Below are positions 33,561-44,439 of a stretch of DNA of 64,000 nucleotides, piece by piece (the stretch's first letter is position 1; each line of letters starts with the position of its first letter). The stretch spans positions 4,650,001-4,714,000 of the forward strand of contig OY754330.1 of assembly GCA_963573305.1 (NCBI GenBank), given 5' to 3'. A program made the translations under genes and the position numbers. The DNA comes from Pyrrhosoma nymphula (taxonomy: Eukaryota > Arthropoda > Insecta > Odonata > Coenagrionidae). Below the pieces are notes generated by a model, which saw nothing but the letters and a program-made list of their open reading frames with translations, searched no databases and was not told the origin of the DNA.

Positions 33561-34986
33561 ATTAGAAATTCCTTTATATTCCCAATGAAGAGAACTTAGC
33601 AGAGCACCTTCTCATAGCAAGCACACGGCAGGAAGGCGAAGGTGTTACACGCGGGCGTGCATCGAACACAACATCGAACACTTCATCTCGGGCGCCTCTC
33701 TTAGAAAATTGAATTATTATTTTCCACAGCCACCGCAAACAGATCCCAAAGCCTTTTACGTCGGGACAACAGAGAACGAGGGCAAAAACCGTGGCCCATA
33801 CGCAAACCAGTGGGCTAACGCGACTCTGAATGAGATACAAAATTCGTTCTGCCCACTGGAACTTTTTCAGTAGTACATATCACGTATTTCAACGCGTTCA
33901 TAGGGTAGTCATCCTGTACCCGACTGTACTTGATGGTGTTGCTGAGGCTTTGAAACGCGTCCTGGAATGAAAAACTCTTCAGTGGACGGTGCGTAGTTTT
34001 TATTTCCTTTATTCATGGACGTGCTGTTAAACCGAAACTCACGTGACATAGTTGAAGTCATAATTAAATGGATTAACCAATTTATAATTTTGTCCACAAT
34101 ATAATTGTCCACATTTATAATTCGCATTCCTGCATAGGTCGTCCCGCTAATAGCACTGAAGTAAACAACGTTCTCTTGAATCTACCTCGGCTCCGTTTCC
34201 GCGTGTATGCGATATGAAAAAGAGAAACGTTCCAGAGAGTTAGACGTCATGTGAACTCATGTCGACATCCACGCGAAATGCAATACCTCGTCTTTAAAAT
34301 AATCCTAGGTAAGTGTGACATTTGTGGCGGTGGACCAATAGCTGTACGGAGGAGATTTATGACGTCAACACATGGTCGCCTCCCCATTTTTTGTGATGAG
34401 GTGGGAGGGGGGGATGGAGGAGGAAGGAGATGGAGAAACGTCTTCCGGTCGAAGGGACAGCCATAAGCGATGCATCTGATTCCGACTCCATTGTCTCTGG
34501 ATGAAACCTTCCCGCCAACCTCGGAACCAAGTGACGCCCTCCGGACATATCCATCCATCTCAGCGCGGAGGAGGGCAAGGTCACCCAACGGCCACACCCT
34601 CTGGTCGGGTCCCTGGTCGGCACGACGGCTCTGCGCCGAGTCGAACCGCAAACGTCAGTGTCTCATTAATGTAATTAACCCATTGGATAGTTCTAGACAA
34701 AATGGACTAACTTAGTATTTACGAAATCATGGATGGTTGAAATTATAATGGGTAGGCATTTAAATGTGTGACCCTCCTGCCAAGAAATATTAAATTAAGA
34801 TCATTTTCACTTCGTTTCTCTTCTGTCCCTCCCTAATGAACAATTTAAGGCTTGAGGCCAATCTCATATACTATGGTTAAAAAAAGCCTAAATATTAACA
34901 TGATAAGCTAGTAAGTTAGGTCATGACATGTGAAAACGAAAAAACGGCTCAGGTTTAAAATTAATTTTTCAAAGAACCAGTCATAA
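33561..34986. other. Anonymous DNA with a G+C-richer block
   Basis: 34200-34660 is less A+T-rich and has overlapping frames on both strands, none with a recognised domain. Otherwise nothing. Confidence 0.45.
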
Positions 34987-35070
34987 GGTATTTTGATTGG
35001 TTGGTGATAAACGTAATGTTGGTGGTATTTTGATTGGTTGGTGATAAACGTAATATTGGTGATATTTTGC
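34987..35070. repeat. 37-bp tandem repeat, about 2.3 copies
   Basis: GGTATTTTGATTGGTTGG followed by TGATAAACGTAATGTTGGT (34987-35023) is repeated at 35024-35060 with one difference, and a third partial unit follows. Near identity of the units indicates a recent duplication. Confidence 0.85.
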
Positions 35071-36019
35071 TGAACCATATGTGGTATGCAATTGAAGCTC
35101 TGAATTGTTATATCATCGCAAGTTAGTTATCATGCATAATGAAAGGTTTAATTTTAGTTTCGGTTTCGTGCTGATTTAAATTGCCCATTTTTATTTACCA
35201 TGCACTTGAAAATGACATTCCTTATTTCATGATGATTCCGTGGATTTATTTACAATAGCGTATCTATTCAGCGGAATCTTCCCATGTATCCACGAATGGT
35301 AGGCGTGGACTGCATGGTCTATGTGAGTAGTAGTTTCTGGCTCGTTTGACAATTTATATGATGGCCTCGAGGTGATTTGCTCGTGGAAATAGGAGTATCT
35401 CCCCATCTTGATATATATTTAATATATACTGATTAGGGTAGTGTTGACACGGTCAGAGAATTTTCTAAAGTGCTCTTTCACGTTTTTTCTTGAAGAGAAT
35501 TCTTGAAGCTGGGAAGCACTGGCAGTCGAGGACATTTTAAAATGATACCCACGTACCCTGCTAGTTTTGTCGTCTCCCGCGTCCACTCCGTCTCAATCCA
35601 ATCGCAAATTCTAAGCGAAGAAGGAGGTAGGTAGGCGCCCATGTTGCATCGAAGCTTATGGCATACATATCCCATAATCAGAGCAAAGGAATATCTTGAA
35701 ATGTACTGGCGAAATCACAAGTATGTAGTTGTATTTTAATTTATTTTTATGTGTAACGCTAAACGCATCATAAAGGATCAACTTTTCGAGGTTCAATTTT
35801 ATTGATCTCAAAATTGCCTAGATTTAAATTGGTAATTACCGTACGTTTTTTTACTTTATTTTTTCTTAAATGACGAATGACCAATAGGAAACGTTCTGCC
35901 ACGATGGTAACACCGATTTCCATCAATCACCGACGTTCAGCAACGCTGGGATCGGCTCGAATTCGGAGAGGTTACCACGTATTCGTCCTTCTAGTTCAGT
36001 TGCCCCAGTCGTCTGCAAG
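35071..36019. other. Anonymous DNA, no gene seen
   Basis: Nothing recognised. Confidence 0.5.
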
Positions 36020-36647
36020 TAGCTATGTGCGATTATTCGATTAATTGAATCGTCGATTCAATTATTTTTACAATTGATCGATTATTTCAGCATGTCGATG
36101 TCGATTCGGTAATCGAATCGATTATGAATTTTTTTCAAGACTCAATTGTTGTTCAACTGTCAATTGTTATTCAATTCACAATTGTAATCGGTTAATTGAC
36201 CATTATTGACGGTGGTGACGGCCACCACCTACCCCTCCCTCCAGAAGTTAGCAAGAATATATCCCGGCTATAACTATCACTGCGTCCGAGAGGTTGTTCA
36301 GTCTCGGCGGGAACATTGTCATCGACACACGCCAATGTCTGTCGGATGAACACGCTGTCTTCAAATAGTGATATATTCCTTTCATTATTAATAAGAGCTA
36401 ACTGATTGAACTATTTTGTTGTTTTTCAAATTAGTTATTTCATTATTTTTATTGCCAAAGGAATGCCTTTGAAAAACACGATCCAATTGAGTCTTGTCAA
36501 TTAACTGGTTTATTTCAATTAATTGAGCAATGACAATTAATTGACACCCATTTCGATGACAATTAATTGGTCTTTGTCAATTAATTGAATGACTTCAATT
36601 AATTGTCATTTCTTCAATTCCCGACTATTGAATCGACCACATTTCTA
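36020..36647 (+). mobile_element. hAT transposon, internally deleted derivative
   Basis: The left end TAGCTATGTGCGATTATT and the reverse complement of the right end (TAGAAATGTGGTCGATTC) are similar, as expected of degenerate hAT TIRs. The sub-terminal DNA is crowded with TCGATT/AATTGAATCG motifs on the left and CAATTAATTG palindromes on the right (36480-36610), a pattern typical of transposase-binding sub-terminal repeats. A piece of the transposase dimerisation domain remains inside. I see no convincing 8-bp target duplication, so the exact ends are provisional. Confidence 0.55.
36252..36368 (+). pseudogene. hAT transposase C-terminal dimerisation (hATC) fragment
   Basis: The frame reads QEYIPAITITASERLFSLGG, then NIVIDTRQCLSDEHAVFK and a stop (36366-36368). 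This is the hallmark end of hAT transposases (consensus YLAIPATSASSERVFSxAG, then RxxLSPExxxxLxFL), the region that mediates dimerisation and forms part of the catalytic fold. A stop lies just upstream of QEY. The zinc finger, DDE catalytic residues and most of the protein are gone, so it cannot be active. Its position inside the TCGATT-rich element supports an internally deleted hAT copy. Confidence 0.85.
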
Positions 36648-39600
36648 ATTATTCTTAAGCGGCTATTACATACAGGAGCTGACTCCTATCTGGTCGATTT
36701 ATATCGAGTCGACTCCACTTGGAACCACAACTAGGATGGCTGATACTCCGTCCAAGTATCGAATTCCGCCACTATCGATGGCGAGCTCCTATAGGAGTAG
36801 GTATGATACACTTCCAAGTTTCACCTTCCAAGTGGACTCGTATTACTACAATCCACAGTGTAAACAGTCATCATAACCTTATTATTGACAATACAAAGAA
36901 TTGTGTTGTTTCATAAGCTATTTATAGCTAATGCAAGTAGCAGGTCCCCAATTGTTAAGCACAAGAGGGACTCGACGGAGAATGAGAAAATAATGGAATA
37001 CGTTTTTATTTGTCCGAAAAAGGAAATCGTGTTTACAAGTCAATGTTAATTTACAGTAGGTGCTGACTTACACAAATTGTAGAGAATCTATAGAAATAAA
37101 TCCTTGCTTAATGTCTTAGATTGTGAAAATTTCAAATTACTTGAACGAATGCATGGAGTTAGGTAAAATGGAGTCATGCGTTAGGTCCGTAAATAAATAT
37201 AAAACTAATCACTAATATGGCAAGAGATCCCGTGCTTCAAAATGGTGTTCAACGAGACTCCTTCCTAAGTCAGGAATTCATATCTTTTAAAGTCCAATGC
37301 ACCGCGTGTTGTATGCACCTCGAAGGAGGGTAATCCTTGTCACTCTGAGATGGCTGGGATCCCATAGTTCTTCGATTTTAGTTTCCATTTCGCAATACCA
37401 CTTTTCCGTTGCCTTCCACCTCGCAGTACTACAGACAGTACAGTACTAAGCTGTCAGCAGATCGCAAATCCAGGGAACAATTACCATTGAATCATTCACT
37501 GATTAAGATACACATAAAGTAGTCTCGCTCATGACGTCTTGGAGTCGCTGTTAGCCCTTGTATTTTCCAAGGGATGAAGTTTCCAAGATATATGCATTAA
37601 AACCCAGTTTACTTCCAGATAAGGTTCTGTTTTTCGTAATTATTTTGTCAAAATTGAATGTTAAAGATGATGAACACACGAAATTCTGGTAATGGCTGCA
37701 CCTCTGGGGTGAGAGACACAATGAAATGCGGTAGTAACGGGGCCTTCTGACTGATTAGCCGAAACAAAGGGAAGCTCTTTGGCTTAATGATAGCGAATGT
37801 ACGATGATTAAGATCACACTCTACTCGGAAATGTTTTTACTGGGGCAAGGGTGGGTCATCTTTGGCTATCGGAACAAATATTGTTTTGCGGAACTGTGTT
37901 CCTTTGGCTCAGTCCAGTGGCTATATCTCCATAAACATGCATGCATAGCGTCCAACGCCCAGAAGATAAACCAAACACACAAACATCCCTTGTCACGAAA
38001 TCACCTCTCGTCTGAAGTATGCCCAAGGTATGTTGACAAAGGCGGTGTGACGGTAAGGTGACTTCTCACGAACATCGGGAGACCATAATATAGAATCAAT
38101 AGATGCAACACGCTACATTTTCGAACATCACATCAACGCGATCATTACAAACACTAAGCAAATAACAATGATTATCCACAAAACAGGTGTGGTATTAGGA
38201 AATAGTGGTGTGTAATTCGTTTGTTTTTTGATTCAAAGGTACAACTTTTAAAATAATTACTGATAATGTCCAGTTGCAATAATAAAAACTATAAGTTAGC
38301 TAAAATCCTTTAGGACGTATTTTTTCGCTTCCCTGAAAAAAGCTTGCGCTCACATCCTTTGCAGTAAACATGGAAGTGAATGAGTACAGACCTTGTTTTT
38401 ATGCATGAATATCAATGAAGAAACCATTTTTGATTCGCAAAGTCTAAAAAAACTAACTAAAGATGTATCTATCAAAACCTACAATTGTTGTATTTTGTTT
38501 ACTTACGAATTTGCCTTTACTCCCCCAATCTAGGCAAATTTAAATATTTCCCCTTTCATTCATCGAAAGTTGGAATGTAATCAGAATTTAATTTTTCCCC
38601 AATCACAACTTACGCTTTTCTTGCAGCCATTTCCTTCAAAGCCCTCACTGATCCGTTGCTTATAATGTAAACAAATAAAAGACACTGTCTAGCGACGCAA
38701 CCACTGTATTCATGGACGTGAAATGTTTGGATAGTTCGGATATTTTTCCTGGCGTACGACATTTTCAACGTTTCACGTTTGTTTTTGTAATTAGACTGTC
38801 AATTTAAACAAACCGTCATGATTTTATAAAATCAACAATTGATTTACAATCTTTTTTTAATATCACATTAAGATTCTTTAAAATGTTAGTACTGTAATAT
38901 CGAAGGACATTAAAATGAAATGGAAATATGACCTGGAAACGGTCGTTGCCTCTGATTGAAGCTGTAGAGAAGACTACTGCGCGAACCATGTTTTTTAGTA
39001 TGATGCTTGAGTTCATTAGTTGGCCACTTTGGCTTAAGGATGCCAACGCGATTAATTGTTGTACATTTCACTGATACTCAGAATGACACCATCTCTTCAC
39101 AGCATTTATCTCTTCTTGTACTCTCCTCTATTATTAATCCTTAGACAGGTTGGTACAGAGGAATTCCATTGAATGTTAATGATATTTCCCGAAACTTACT
39201 TGAAGAAAATCAATTTGAAGAAAACGATCGTTTCTGGGTACACATGAGGCTTATTCCATTGGTCTCATGCAAACAGAAAGTGATGTTCATTGCAAGTCAT
39301 CTAACGATGTCATGTTGTTTTGTTTTTCATGGACAGAAAAAGCCATATCTCTTTATGGTTTTCATTATAAGATTTTTATTAATGAATATATGTTTTAAGC
39401 ATTTAGAAACAAATTTTTAAATCTTCTAACACATATATACTTTGTCACAAAAACCATTATTTTATGACTTCTTGTATCTTCGGCAGCTAGACTGGTATTA
39501 GGTGAACTTAATTAAAAACAGCTTGGCAGTGTTTTTTTTACCTAAGTTCAGAATGGTTTTTCTCGACTTATCGCTTGACATCGTTGAATAAAGGTATTAA

Positions 39601-39829
39601 CAGTTATAATGTTATGGGAAAATAAAAATGTTTTTAAGAATTAGTAAATACCGTGACGACAAAAATGCATTAATAGAAAAGTATTTTTATACCATTTTTT
39701 GTGCCTTGGGCATCTTAGTTCAGCATGAAACATTATTGGGGTCTCCGTTTCTTCAATTTCATTTAACGCATATTCTAATGATATGTTTTCTCTACCTCAT
39801 ATATTCTATGGTGTAAATATCAGGAGCAA
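36648..39829. other. Anonymous A+T-rich DNA, no gene seen
   Basis: Several short frames (36719-36916, 37804-38061, 39169-39420, 39628-39816) have no recognisable motif. No repeats or RNA genes that I could support. Confidence 0.5.
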
Positions 39830-39857
39830 TAGGTCAAATGAAAAATGTAAAACTTTT

Positions 39858-39896
39858 GCCAACGTTTCGGATGTTTTATTTAACCATCCTCAAGTC
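39858..39896 (-). ncRNA. Hammerhead-like motif (minus strand)
   Basis: On the minus strand: ACTTGAGGATGG, an A-rich loop, CATCCGAAACGTTGGC. Stem II (GGATG/CATCC) is a perfect 5 bp directly before GAAAC. The 5' core is CTTGAGG rather than CTGATGA, and the cleavage triplet is GTT, so this is a decayed or variant PLE hammerhead. Confidence 0.5.
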
Positions 39897-40097
39897 TTTA
39901 ATGAAATGAAAAATGAAAAATCTATTCTAAAAGCCATTTTTTATGACAAAATGGTTTAAATATATAATTGACAGTCATTATTAACAAAACTGTATGGTCA
40001 TATTTAAAATTATATTAACTTTCAAGTTTTGGTAAGTTTATTTTGGATTTCTGCGATTCCACGTATAAGGAAGTTTGTAGCACACACACTTTTAGAA

Positions 40098-40263
40098 GGT
40101 CACAGTATTGACATCAAAAGGGCGAACGTTTTATGTAAATAAATTGTCTACTATCCACGGATCAATAAGGGAAGCCATTGAAATAGAAAAAAGACCTAAC
40201 AACCTAAACAGAGAAGATGGCTACAAACTTCCTTATACGTGGAAAAGACTTTTGAAAAACTAA
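40098..40263 (+). pseudogene. Penelope-like GIY-YIG endonuclease C-terminus, frameshifted
   Basis: The first frame gives GHSIDIKRANVL. After a shift near 40130 the next frame gives INGS-region SIREAIEIEKRPNNLNREDG then YKLPYTWKRLLKN and the stop TAA 40261-40263. The blocks HxhDFxxAxVL, REAIEI and LNREDGxxLxxxWxxLL are characteristic of the end of PLE proteins with a GIY-YIG nuclease. It is a different, more decayed family from the copy at 30.9 kb, judged by the protein sequence. A hammerhead-like motif follows about 80 bp downstream. Confidence 0.75.
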
Positions 40264-40339
40264 AGTATTAATTAATCATGCTGTACTCATAATAACCGCT
40301 TAAGTTTGTTTTTATATTTTTCATTGTTGATTTAGAATG

Positions 40340-40380
40340 CCAGACGAAGCCGGCAGAATAGCACGACGAAACTGTCGCTG
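40340..40380 (+). ncRNA. Hammerhead-like motif (plus strand)
   Basis: CCAGACGAAGCCGGCAGAAT, then AGCACGACGAAACTGTCGC. GAAAC and TGTCG are in place and the 5' core is CAGACGA instead of CTGATGA. Stem II is poor. Assigned from its position after the GIY-YIG fragment and its likeness to the motif at 49.7 kb (GAAGCCG, then CGAAACTGTCG). Confidence 0.45.
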
Positions 40381-40450
40381 AAAAAGTTAAGTTTAATCGC
40401 AGAAATCCAAAAAGAAACTTACCAAAAATTAAAATGAACTGCGAAAATCT

Positions 40451-41210
40451 ACGAAAAAAAACCTTATCAAGTTTGTTGATTTTTTATTATTAATGTTGAT
40501 TTCGTTGCTTGGTTTTATTTCTTTGTTGGAAAATTATATTTCATTTAATAAATATATAATTTTATATATTAGTGCATATTGTTTGCCCCGATATGCTGTG
40601 GGGAGTAGTAGTAGGATAGTCCTGATGGGTAGCATTTGGCATTCAACTCGGAACGCTATCTATGGCAGGCTTTAATCCTTTCCTTTGGCGGAATACAAGT
40701 GCCTTTGAGGAGAACGTTCTCATCGCTGTGTTTCTCCATAATTCTTTGCGAGTCGAGAGACGTCGTGGTCGAGAGACGAGGGCATTGAGCGAAAGGGCGA
40801 TCGAATTCGGGGACGGAGGGTGGGAGGGAGGGGGTAGATTTGGAGGAGTGGGGGGGGGGGGGGAAATCCCCCCTTTCGATCAAACCGTCGTCGCATTCGC
40901 ACAATCTGATTGGTCGCCGCGAGGGGAGTGGGTGCAGGGGGGGAGAGGAATTAATTCTACAAAACTCGCGGCGGCGAACAGGGGCGACATCTCTCGGGAG
41001 CTCTCGAAACGGAGGAGAGGAATGATTTGAAAGAGCCCCGGGGGAAAAACAATAAAGCATCGAAATAATAATAATAAAAATGGAACGCAGAAAAAAAAAT
41101 ATGAAGTCGTATTTTTAGCGTTTGGCGGCGGACGGCGGCGTCGGAAGGATGGCTGGAGGTGGTGGTGCTTCCGTATGAGTCTCAGGAGGGAGGGAGAGAA
41201 GAGGAGGAGG
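40451..41210. other. Anonymous DNA with G-run island
   Basis: 40780-40870 is G-rich, with a run of about 14 G at 40849-40863. 40870-41060 is CpG-rich for this window. The open frames are by-products of the tracts. No gene proven. Confidence 0.45.
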
Positions 41211-41213
41211 CTG

Positions 41214-41220
41214 TATAAAG
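41214..41220 (+). promoter_or_regulatory. Possible TATA box
   Basis: TATAAAG follows a GAGA-rich purine tract (41180-41210) and a CpG-rich block, and lies about 435 bp upstream of the small signal-peptide frame at 41649. The context is promoter-like, but a single TATA match in this composition is weak evidence. Confidence 0.2.
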
Positions 41221-41648
41221 AGATAGAGAGGGAGGAATTGGTACGCGGGGGGACACGCACGCACAACGGGAGTTATCTCTCTTTTTCACTCACTCACTGA
41301 CACACACACTCATATATACATGTTTGGGCACCTGCAGTTGGCCTACGAGCTTGAAATTTTGGATGTTGGAACGGTTTCGACATACTTTCACTCTGAAAAA
41401 TTAGAAGAGACAAGACCGAGTTTGAGCCCAGAAAAATTCTACGATACTAAAACCAAGAAAAATAATAGGTAGGTATGATTGGAAAATTCAATTAAGGAAT
41501 TTCTATAATACGGATTTGAAAATATGAAAAAATATAGCTACAGGAATTAAATTGACTGAATCACGGCGAATACATTAACTTTTTCTTGCCTCCGATGAAA
41601 TGGGTTAAAAATTACATATCAGGTCTAGCGCATGATATCAGTGTATTT

Positions 41649-41828
41649 ATGGTCCTTTTCAAGATTATAATTACGGTAACTACCTTTATTTGCGTGGCAT
41701 TAGGGAATGAATATGTTTCAAAAAACACAGGTGACGTATCCTGTGGATCAATGTACGCTGATATGCTTCATGGTTGTTATAGTTATGGACAACGTTGCAG
41801 CAATAAACATCATATCGTGGGATTTTAA
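41649..41828 (+). CDS. Uncertain 59-residue secreted-peptide candidate
   Basis: Not recognised as a known protein. From the ATG at 41649 the frame gives a textbook signal peptide: a short basic start (MVLFK), a hydrophobic core (IIITVTTFICVAL) and an ALG cleavage site. The predicted mature part begins NEYVSKNTG and ends GCYSYGQRCSNKHHIVGF. The spacing C-x2-Y-G-x2-C with H four residues later matches the cysteine loop of CCHamide neuropeptides (C-x2-[YF]-G-x2-C, then H), but the W/F-G pair and the GKR amidation site are absent and a third cysteine is unpaired. An upstream in-frame extension exists from 41586 (non-ATG; first ATG 41595). A promoter-like TATA lies at 41214. It may well be a chance frame in A+T-rich DNA. 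It is listed because the signal peptide is unusually good. Confidence 0.2.
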   Translation: MVLFKIIITVTTFICVALGNEYVSKNTGDVSCGSMYADMLHGCYSYGQRCSNKHHIVGF

Positions 41829-42226
41829 GTAAAAATAACAGCACAAACTTTGACGGAATTTCTAACCCGAGCGTTAGTTTTGGAGTTAGTTTATTTCGCA
41901 GCTATGTCTCATCAACTCTTGAGCAGCGGGGGTGGGAGGGATAAATCGAAGAGGGAGGGCCGGGAATCAGGGCCGGGAATCAGGGCCGGGAGGTGGAGGG
42001 GCGTGGTCAGATCGCTCGAGAAGAAGTTCAATTGAGACAAGCTCACCAATTTTTGTTTCCCCACCCCTCCTCCCACCTTACCCCTCCCCCCCCTTCCACC
42101 TGCTCCCTTAAACCCCCCACCCCATTGTGAATTCTTTGTACAACTGTGCGTGGGTATAAAATTTCAATTTTGGACCATATTTTGTAAAATTCACTATTTT
42201 CTTCTTCTTAAATTCATTAAGTTTCT
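41829..42226. other. Anonymous DNA with G-rich and C-rich patches
   Basis: Includes the 13-bp tandem repeat at 41957-41991 and a C-rich patch at 42060-42125. No gene seen. Confidence 0.5.
41957..41991. repeat. 13-bp tandem repeat, 2.7 copies
   Basis: GGGCCGGGAATCA occurs at 41957-41969 and 41970-41982, followed by GGGCCGGGA. The units are identical. Confidence 0.9.
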
Positions 42227-42813
42227 TTAAGATGGCTTGAGCGAGACAGTTCCCTAGTCATAATGGAGACCATATTCAAATTTAATTTTTTTTATTTCAG
42301 CGCCCGTAAGAATTATGAAATAAATATTGTAGTATTAATGGTGCAAAGATATAAGACACGTTAGATGTAGATACGTTATATATGACGAAAATTCTCAGTA
42401 ATTAAATAAATAAAGCTACACAAGTCTCTAACATGACTCATTTTTTCCCGCCGTACGGCTGAAAACCCTTCAAACTGGCAGGTTTTTTTGCGATTCTGTA
42501 AAAATTTCTGTGATGAGGAATAGATTATATTTTATAAATAGTTGAGAAAACAAGCAAACTACACACCATTTCGTTTTGACGAAATGTAGGTGCTATAAGT
42601 TCCTAATGTTTTAAATATTCTCCCTCTGGAGCGCAAAGCCATAATCTATCCCAGATGTAAAACAGCTTACATTTGCAGGCAAATTGCTTGAAAAGTAGGT
42701 CGGCAAGGGGTTAATATTTTGGTATCATTGGAAAGATGGAAGTTTTTCTCTTGAAAATGAAGTCAAATTCATCAAATTCTAAGTGAAGTGATTTTTCGCT
42801 CAAATTACCTTAA
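42227..42813 (+). mobile_element. TTAA-flanked MITE, copy 2
   Basis: A 579-bp element (42231-42809) between TTAA at 42227-42230 and TTAA at 42810-42813. Ends: GATGGCTTGAGCGAGA and TTTTTCGCTCAAATTACC. The interior matches copy 1 throughout (CCTAGTCATAATGGAGACC, CCGCCGTACGGCTGAAAAC, AGCCATAATCTATCCCA) with scattered substitutions and small indels. Same orientation as copy 1. No coding capacity. Confidence 0.85.
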
Positions 42814-43163
42814 GGAGCATGTAACTCCGACGGGGGTTTATCTCTGGCTTACTGTGGCATGGCCAATACCTACGCAACACAGACATTCAGCGCCTATCTT
42901 GGATGATTCAATTCGAAAAACTGTATTAAGTATAATAGCTCAGTGCGGCCTAAGTAAATTGGTATTGGATTCAACCTCTCGAGTCGTGACCTCTTAGAGG
43001 AGTTCACTTTTCTCTTGTAGGTTGCCTTCCTTGAGGAGGCGAAACATCCTGTCCCATATGAATCTTCAAAAGGATCAGGGATTAGACTGGGTAGCGTGGT
43101 GTTCTGCCCGTTGGCCTCGCGGCGGCAAGTAAAGCTTCTTGGCCCTCTAGTGGTGCAGGATTG
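42814..43163. other. Anonymous DNA
   Basis: A tRNA-like TGGGTAGCGTGGTG occurs at about 43089 but no box B follows at the right distance. Nothing else recognised. Confidence 0.45.
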
Positions 43164-43892
43164 AGGGCCGAATTTATAGTCTTTACCAAGCAGTCCCACA
43201 GCCCCTAGCAGGCCCTTTCATCAAAAACGGTATTCATAGTCTGATTTCCACCCCCAGCAGCCCCCTTAGCCTCTCCTAATTCTGGCAGGAGATGCATGCT
43301 CCACCAGGGGCTCCCTTATCGAAAAAATAACACAACAGATATACCTAAACTGACTCTAATGAACGTGCATAGCCTTAAATTAATAATTTCGAATATTTGG
43401 TGTTAATAAAACAACGATGAGATTTGCTCTTAATCGATAATCATCTGATGTGACGCCAGACTCATTCCAAGAATGTTCATATACACTCGCAGCATATTTT
43501 TTCCCACAATTTCTTCTTCTTGTGGCAGGAAACTGCGTCCGTTTTCTTACTTTCCACTATATCTTTATGCTTCTACACAAGGTCACAAAAACTCTTCTTC
43601 TCCACACCGTTGAAGCTATTTGCACGTCGAGCAGCCATCTTAACAGTTCTCATGCTGCGTCTGGCTCTTTATTTATCCGTATCCATGTTGATCACGAGCG
43701 TCACCACTGAAACATTTGAGCAGCGAATTCCATTTGCCGCCGTTTGTAGTCCTTAGTTATCAGATCTAAACCCCCAACCATCCCCTACCTAGCAGCTCCC
43801 ATAAGTTTGACTATAGGACGCACAATTCAAGGGGCCTGCTGGGTAGGGGATGGATAAGGGGACTGCTAGGTAACGACTATAAATAGGGCCCT
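43164..43892 (-). mobile_element. TIR DNA transposon with Myb/SANT-like gene remnant (PIF/Harbinger-like)
   Basis: The left terminus AGGGCCGAATTTATAGTC, then TTTACCAAGCAGTCCC, is mirrored at the right end by GGGACTGCTAGGTAACGACT and ATAAATAGGGCCCT. Similarity continues inward over a second block (CCCCTAGCAGGCCC against GGGGCCTGCTGGGTAGGGG). The right side also has an internal palindrome built on CCATCCCCTACC/GGTAGGGGATGG (43778-43852). Inside, on the minus strand, lies a broken Myb/SANT-like reading frame. PIF/Harbinger elements encode such a protein beside the transposase. No transposase remains, and a 3-bp target duplication is not clear, so the superfamily is inferred. Confidence 0.6.
43425..43644 (-). 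pseudogene. Myb/SANT-like DNA-binding domain fragment, with stop and frameshift
   Basis: Minus-strand reading from an ATG at about 43638: MAARRANSFNGVEKKSFCDL, V, a stop, KHKDIVESKKTDAVSCHKKK, KLWEKICCECI. This follows the N-terminal helices of the Myb/SANT-like (Myb_DNA-bind_5 type) domain, usually 'NFxxxEKxxLxxLVxKYKxIIExKKTDAVxxKxKxxAWEKIxxEFN'. The in-frame stop replaces the tyrosine/glutamate region and a frameshift follows WEKI. In the shifted frame ESGVTSDDYRL may correspond to the third helix. The protein would bind the transposon ends or guide the transposase. Location inside a TIR element supports a transposon origin rather than a host gene. Confidence 0.6.
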
Positions 43893-44439
43893 GTAGATTG
43901 GGACGCCCCTCATTACGCACTCCCCCGTCACCCGAGTGACACGCGGGTTTAACCGTGGCTAGAGCAAAATACGCCACGGAACTAAACATTATACATTAGC
44001 ATAATGGTTCGGAGAAATTCAGTACAAGAGAGAAGAGGTATTTGTGCTCTCGGGTGAAACACAAAAGGAAGAGAAGCTGGCACCCTTGACAAAACAAAAA
44101 AGGTTGCAGAAAAGGAAGGAATATGGTGTGAAAAACTTGTGAAGGGTACTGACTGGAAGTTAATGTATCTCTGTGTGTACTAGACAATGATTATACATTA
44201 TTGAACTGAAAGAGAGAGCAAATATGAAAAGTAAAAATAAATGATGAAAGACTAAAAAAAAAGATGGTGGTATTGGGGGAGTGTGGGGGGTATGAAGGGA
44301 TGAGGAGAGGGGGTTGGTCAGCTTCAATTCCTCGATACGTGATGTGCGCCATGGCGGCTTGGAAGGGGGGGCAGGAGGATGGGGGGTCGTGAAAAAAAAG
44401 GGATTGGAATGGGGAAGGGGGGGAGTTCGAAAGTTTGCT
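43893..44439. other. Anonymous DNA with G-rich patches
   Basis: G-runs from about 44270 to 44425. Spurious frames on both strands. No gene recognised. Confidence 0.45.

Larger units (their letters stand above)
39830..40450. mobile_element. Two Penelope-like 3' ends in head-to-head orientation
   Basis: A minus-strand PLE end occupies about 39830-40083 and a plus-strand one about 40098-40450. They share GCTACAAACTTCCTTATACG (40217-40236, reverse complement at about 40064-40083) and AATCGCAGAAATCCAAAA (40395-40412, reverse complement near 40035-40053). In the left copy these two blocks are adjacent. In the right copy about 165 bp, including its hammerhead, lie between them. The left copy has its own hammerhead further out. 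Both 3' ends point away from the centre. Confidence 0.65.

Noticed and set aside
43028..43062. GAGGAGGCGAAACATCCTG as a hammerhead
   Set aside because: GAAAC is present but there is no stem II loop and no proper core upstream.
43085..43135. tRNA-like TGGGTAGCGTGGTG sequence
   Set aside because: No box B at the needed distance and no arm pairing.
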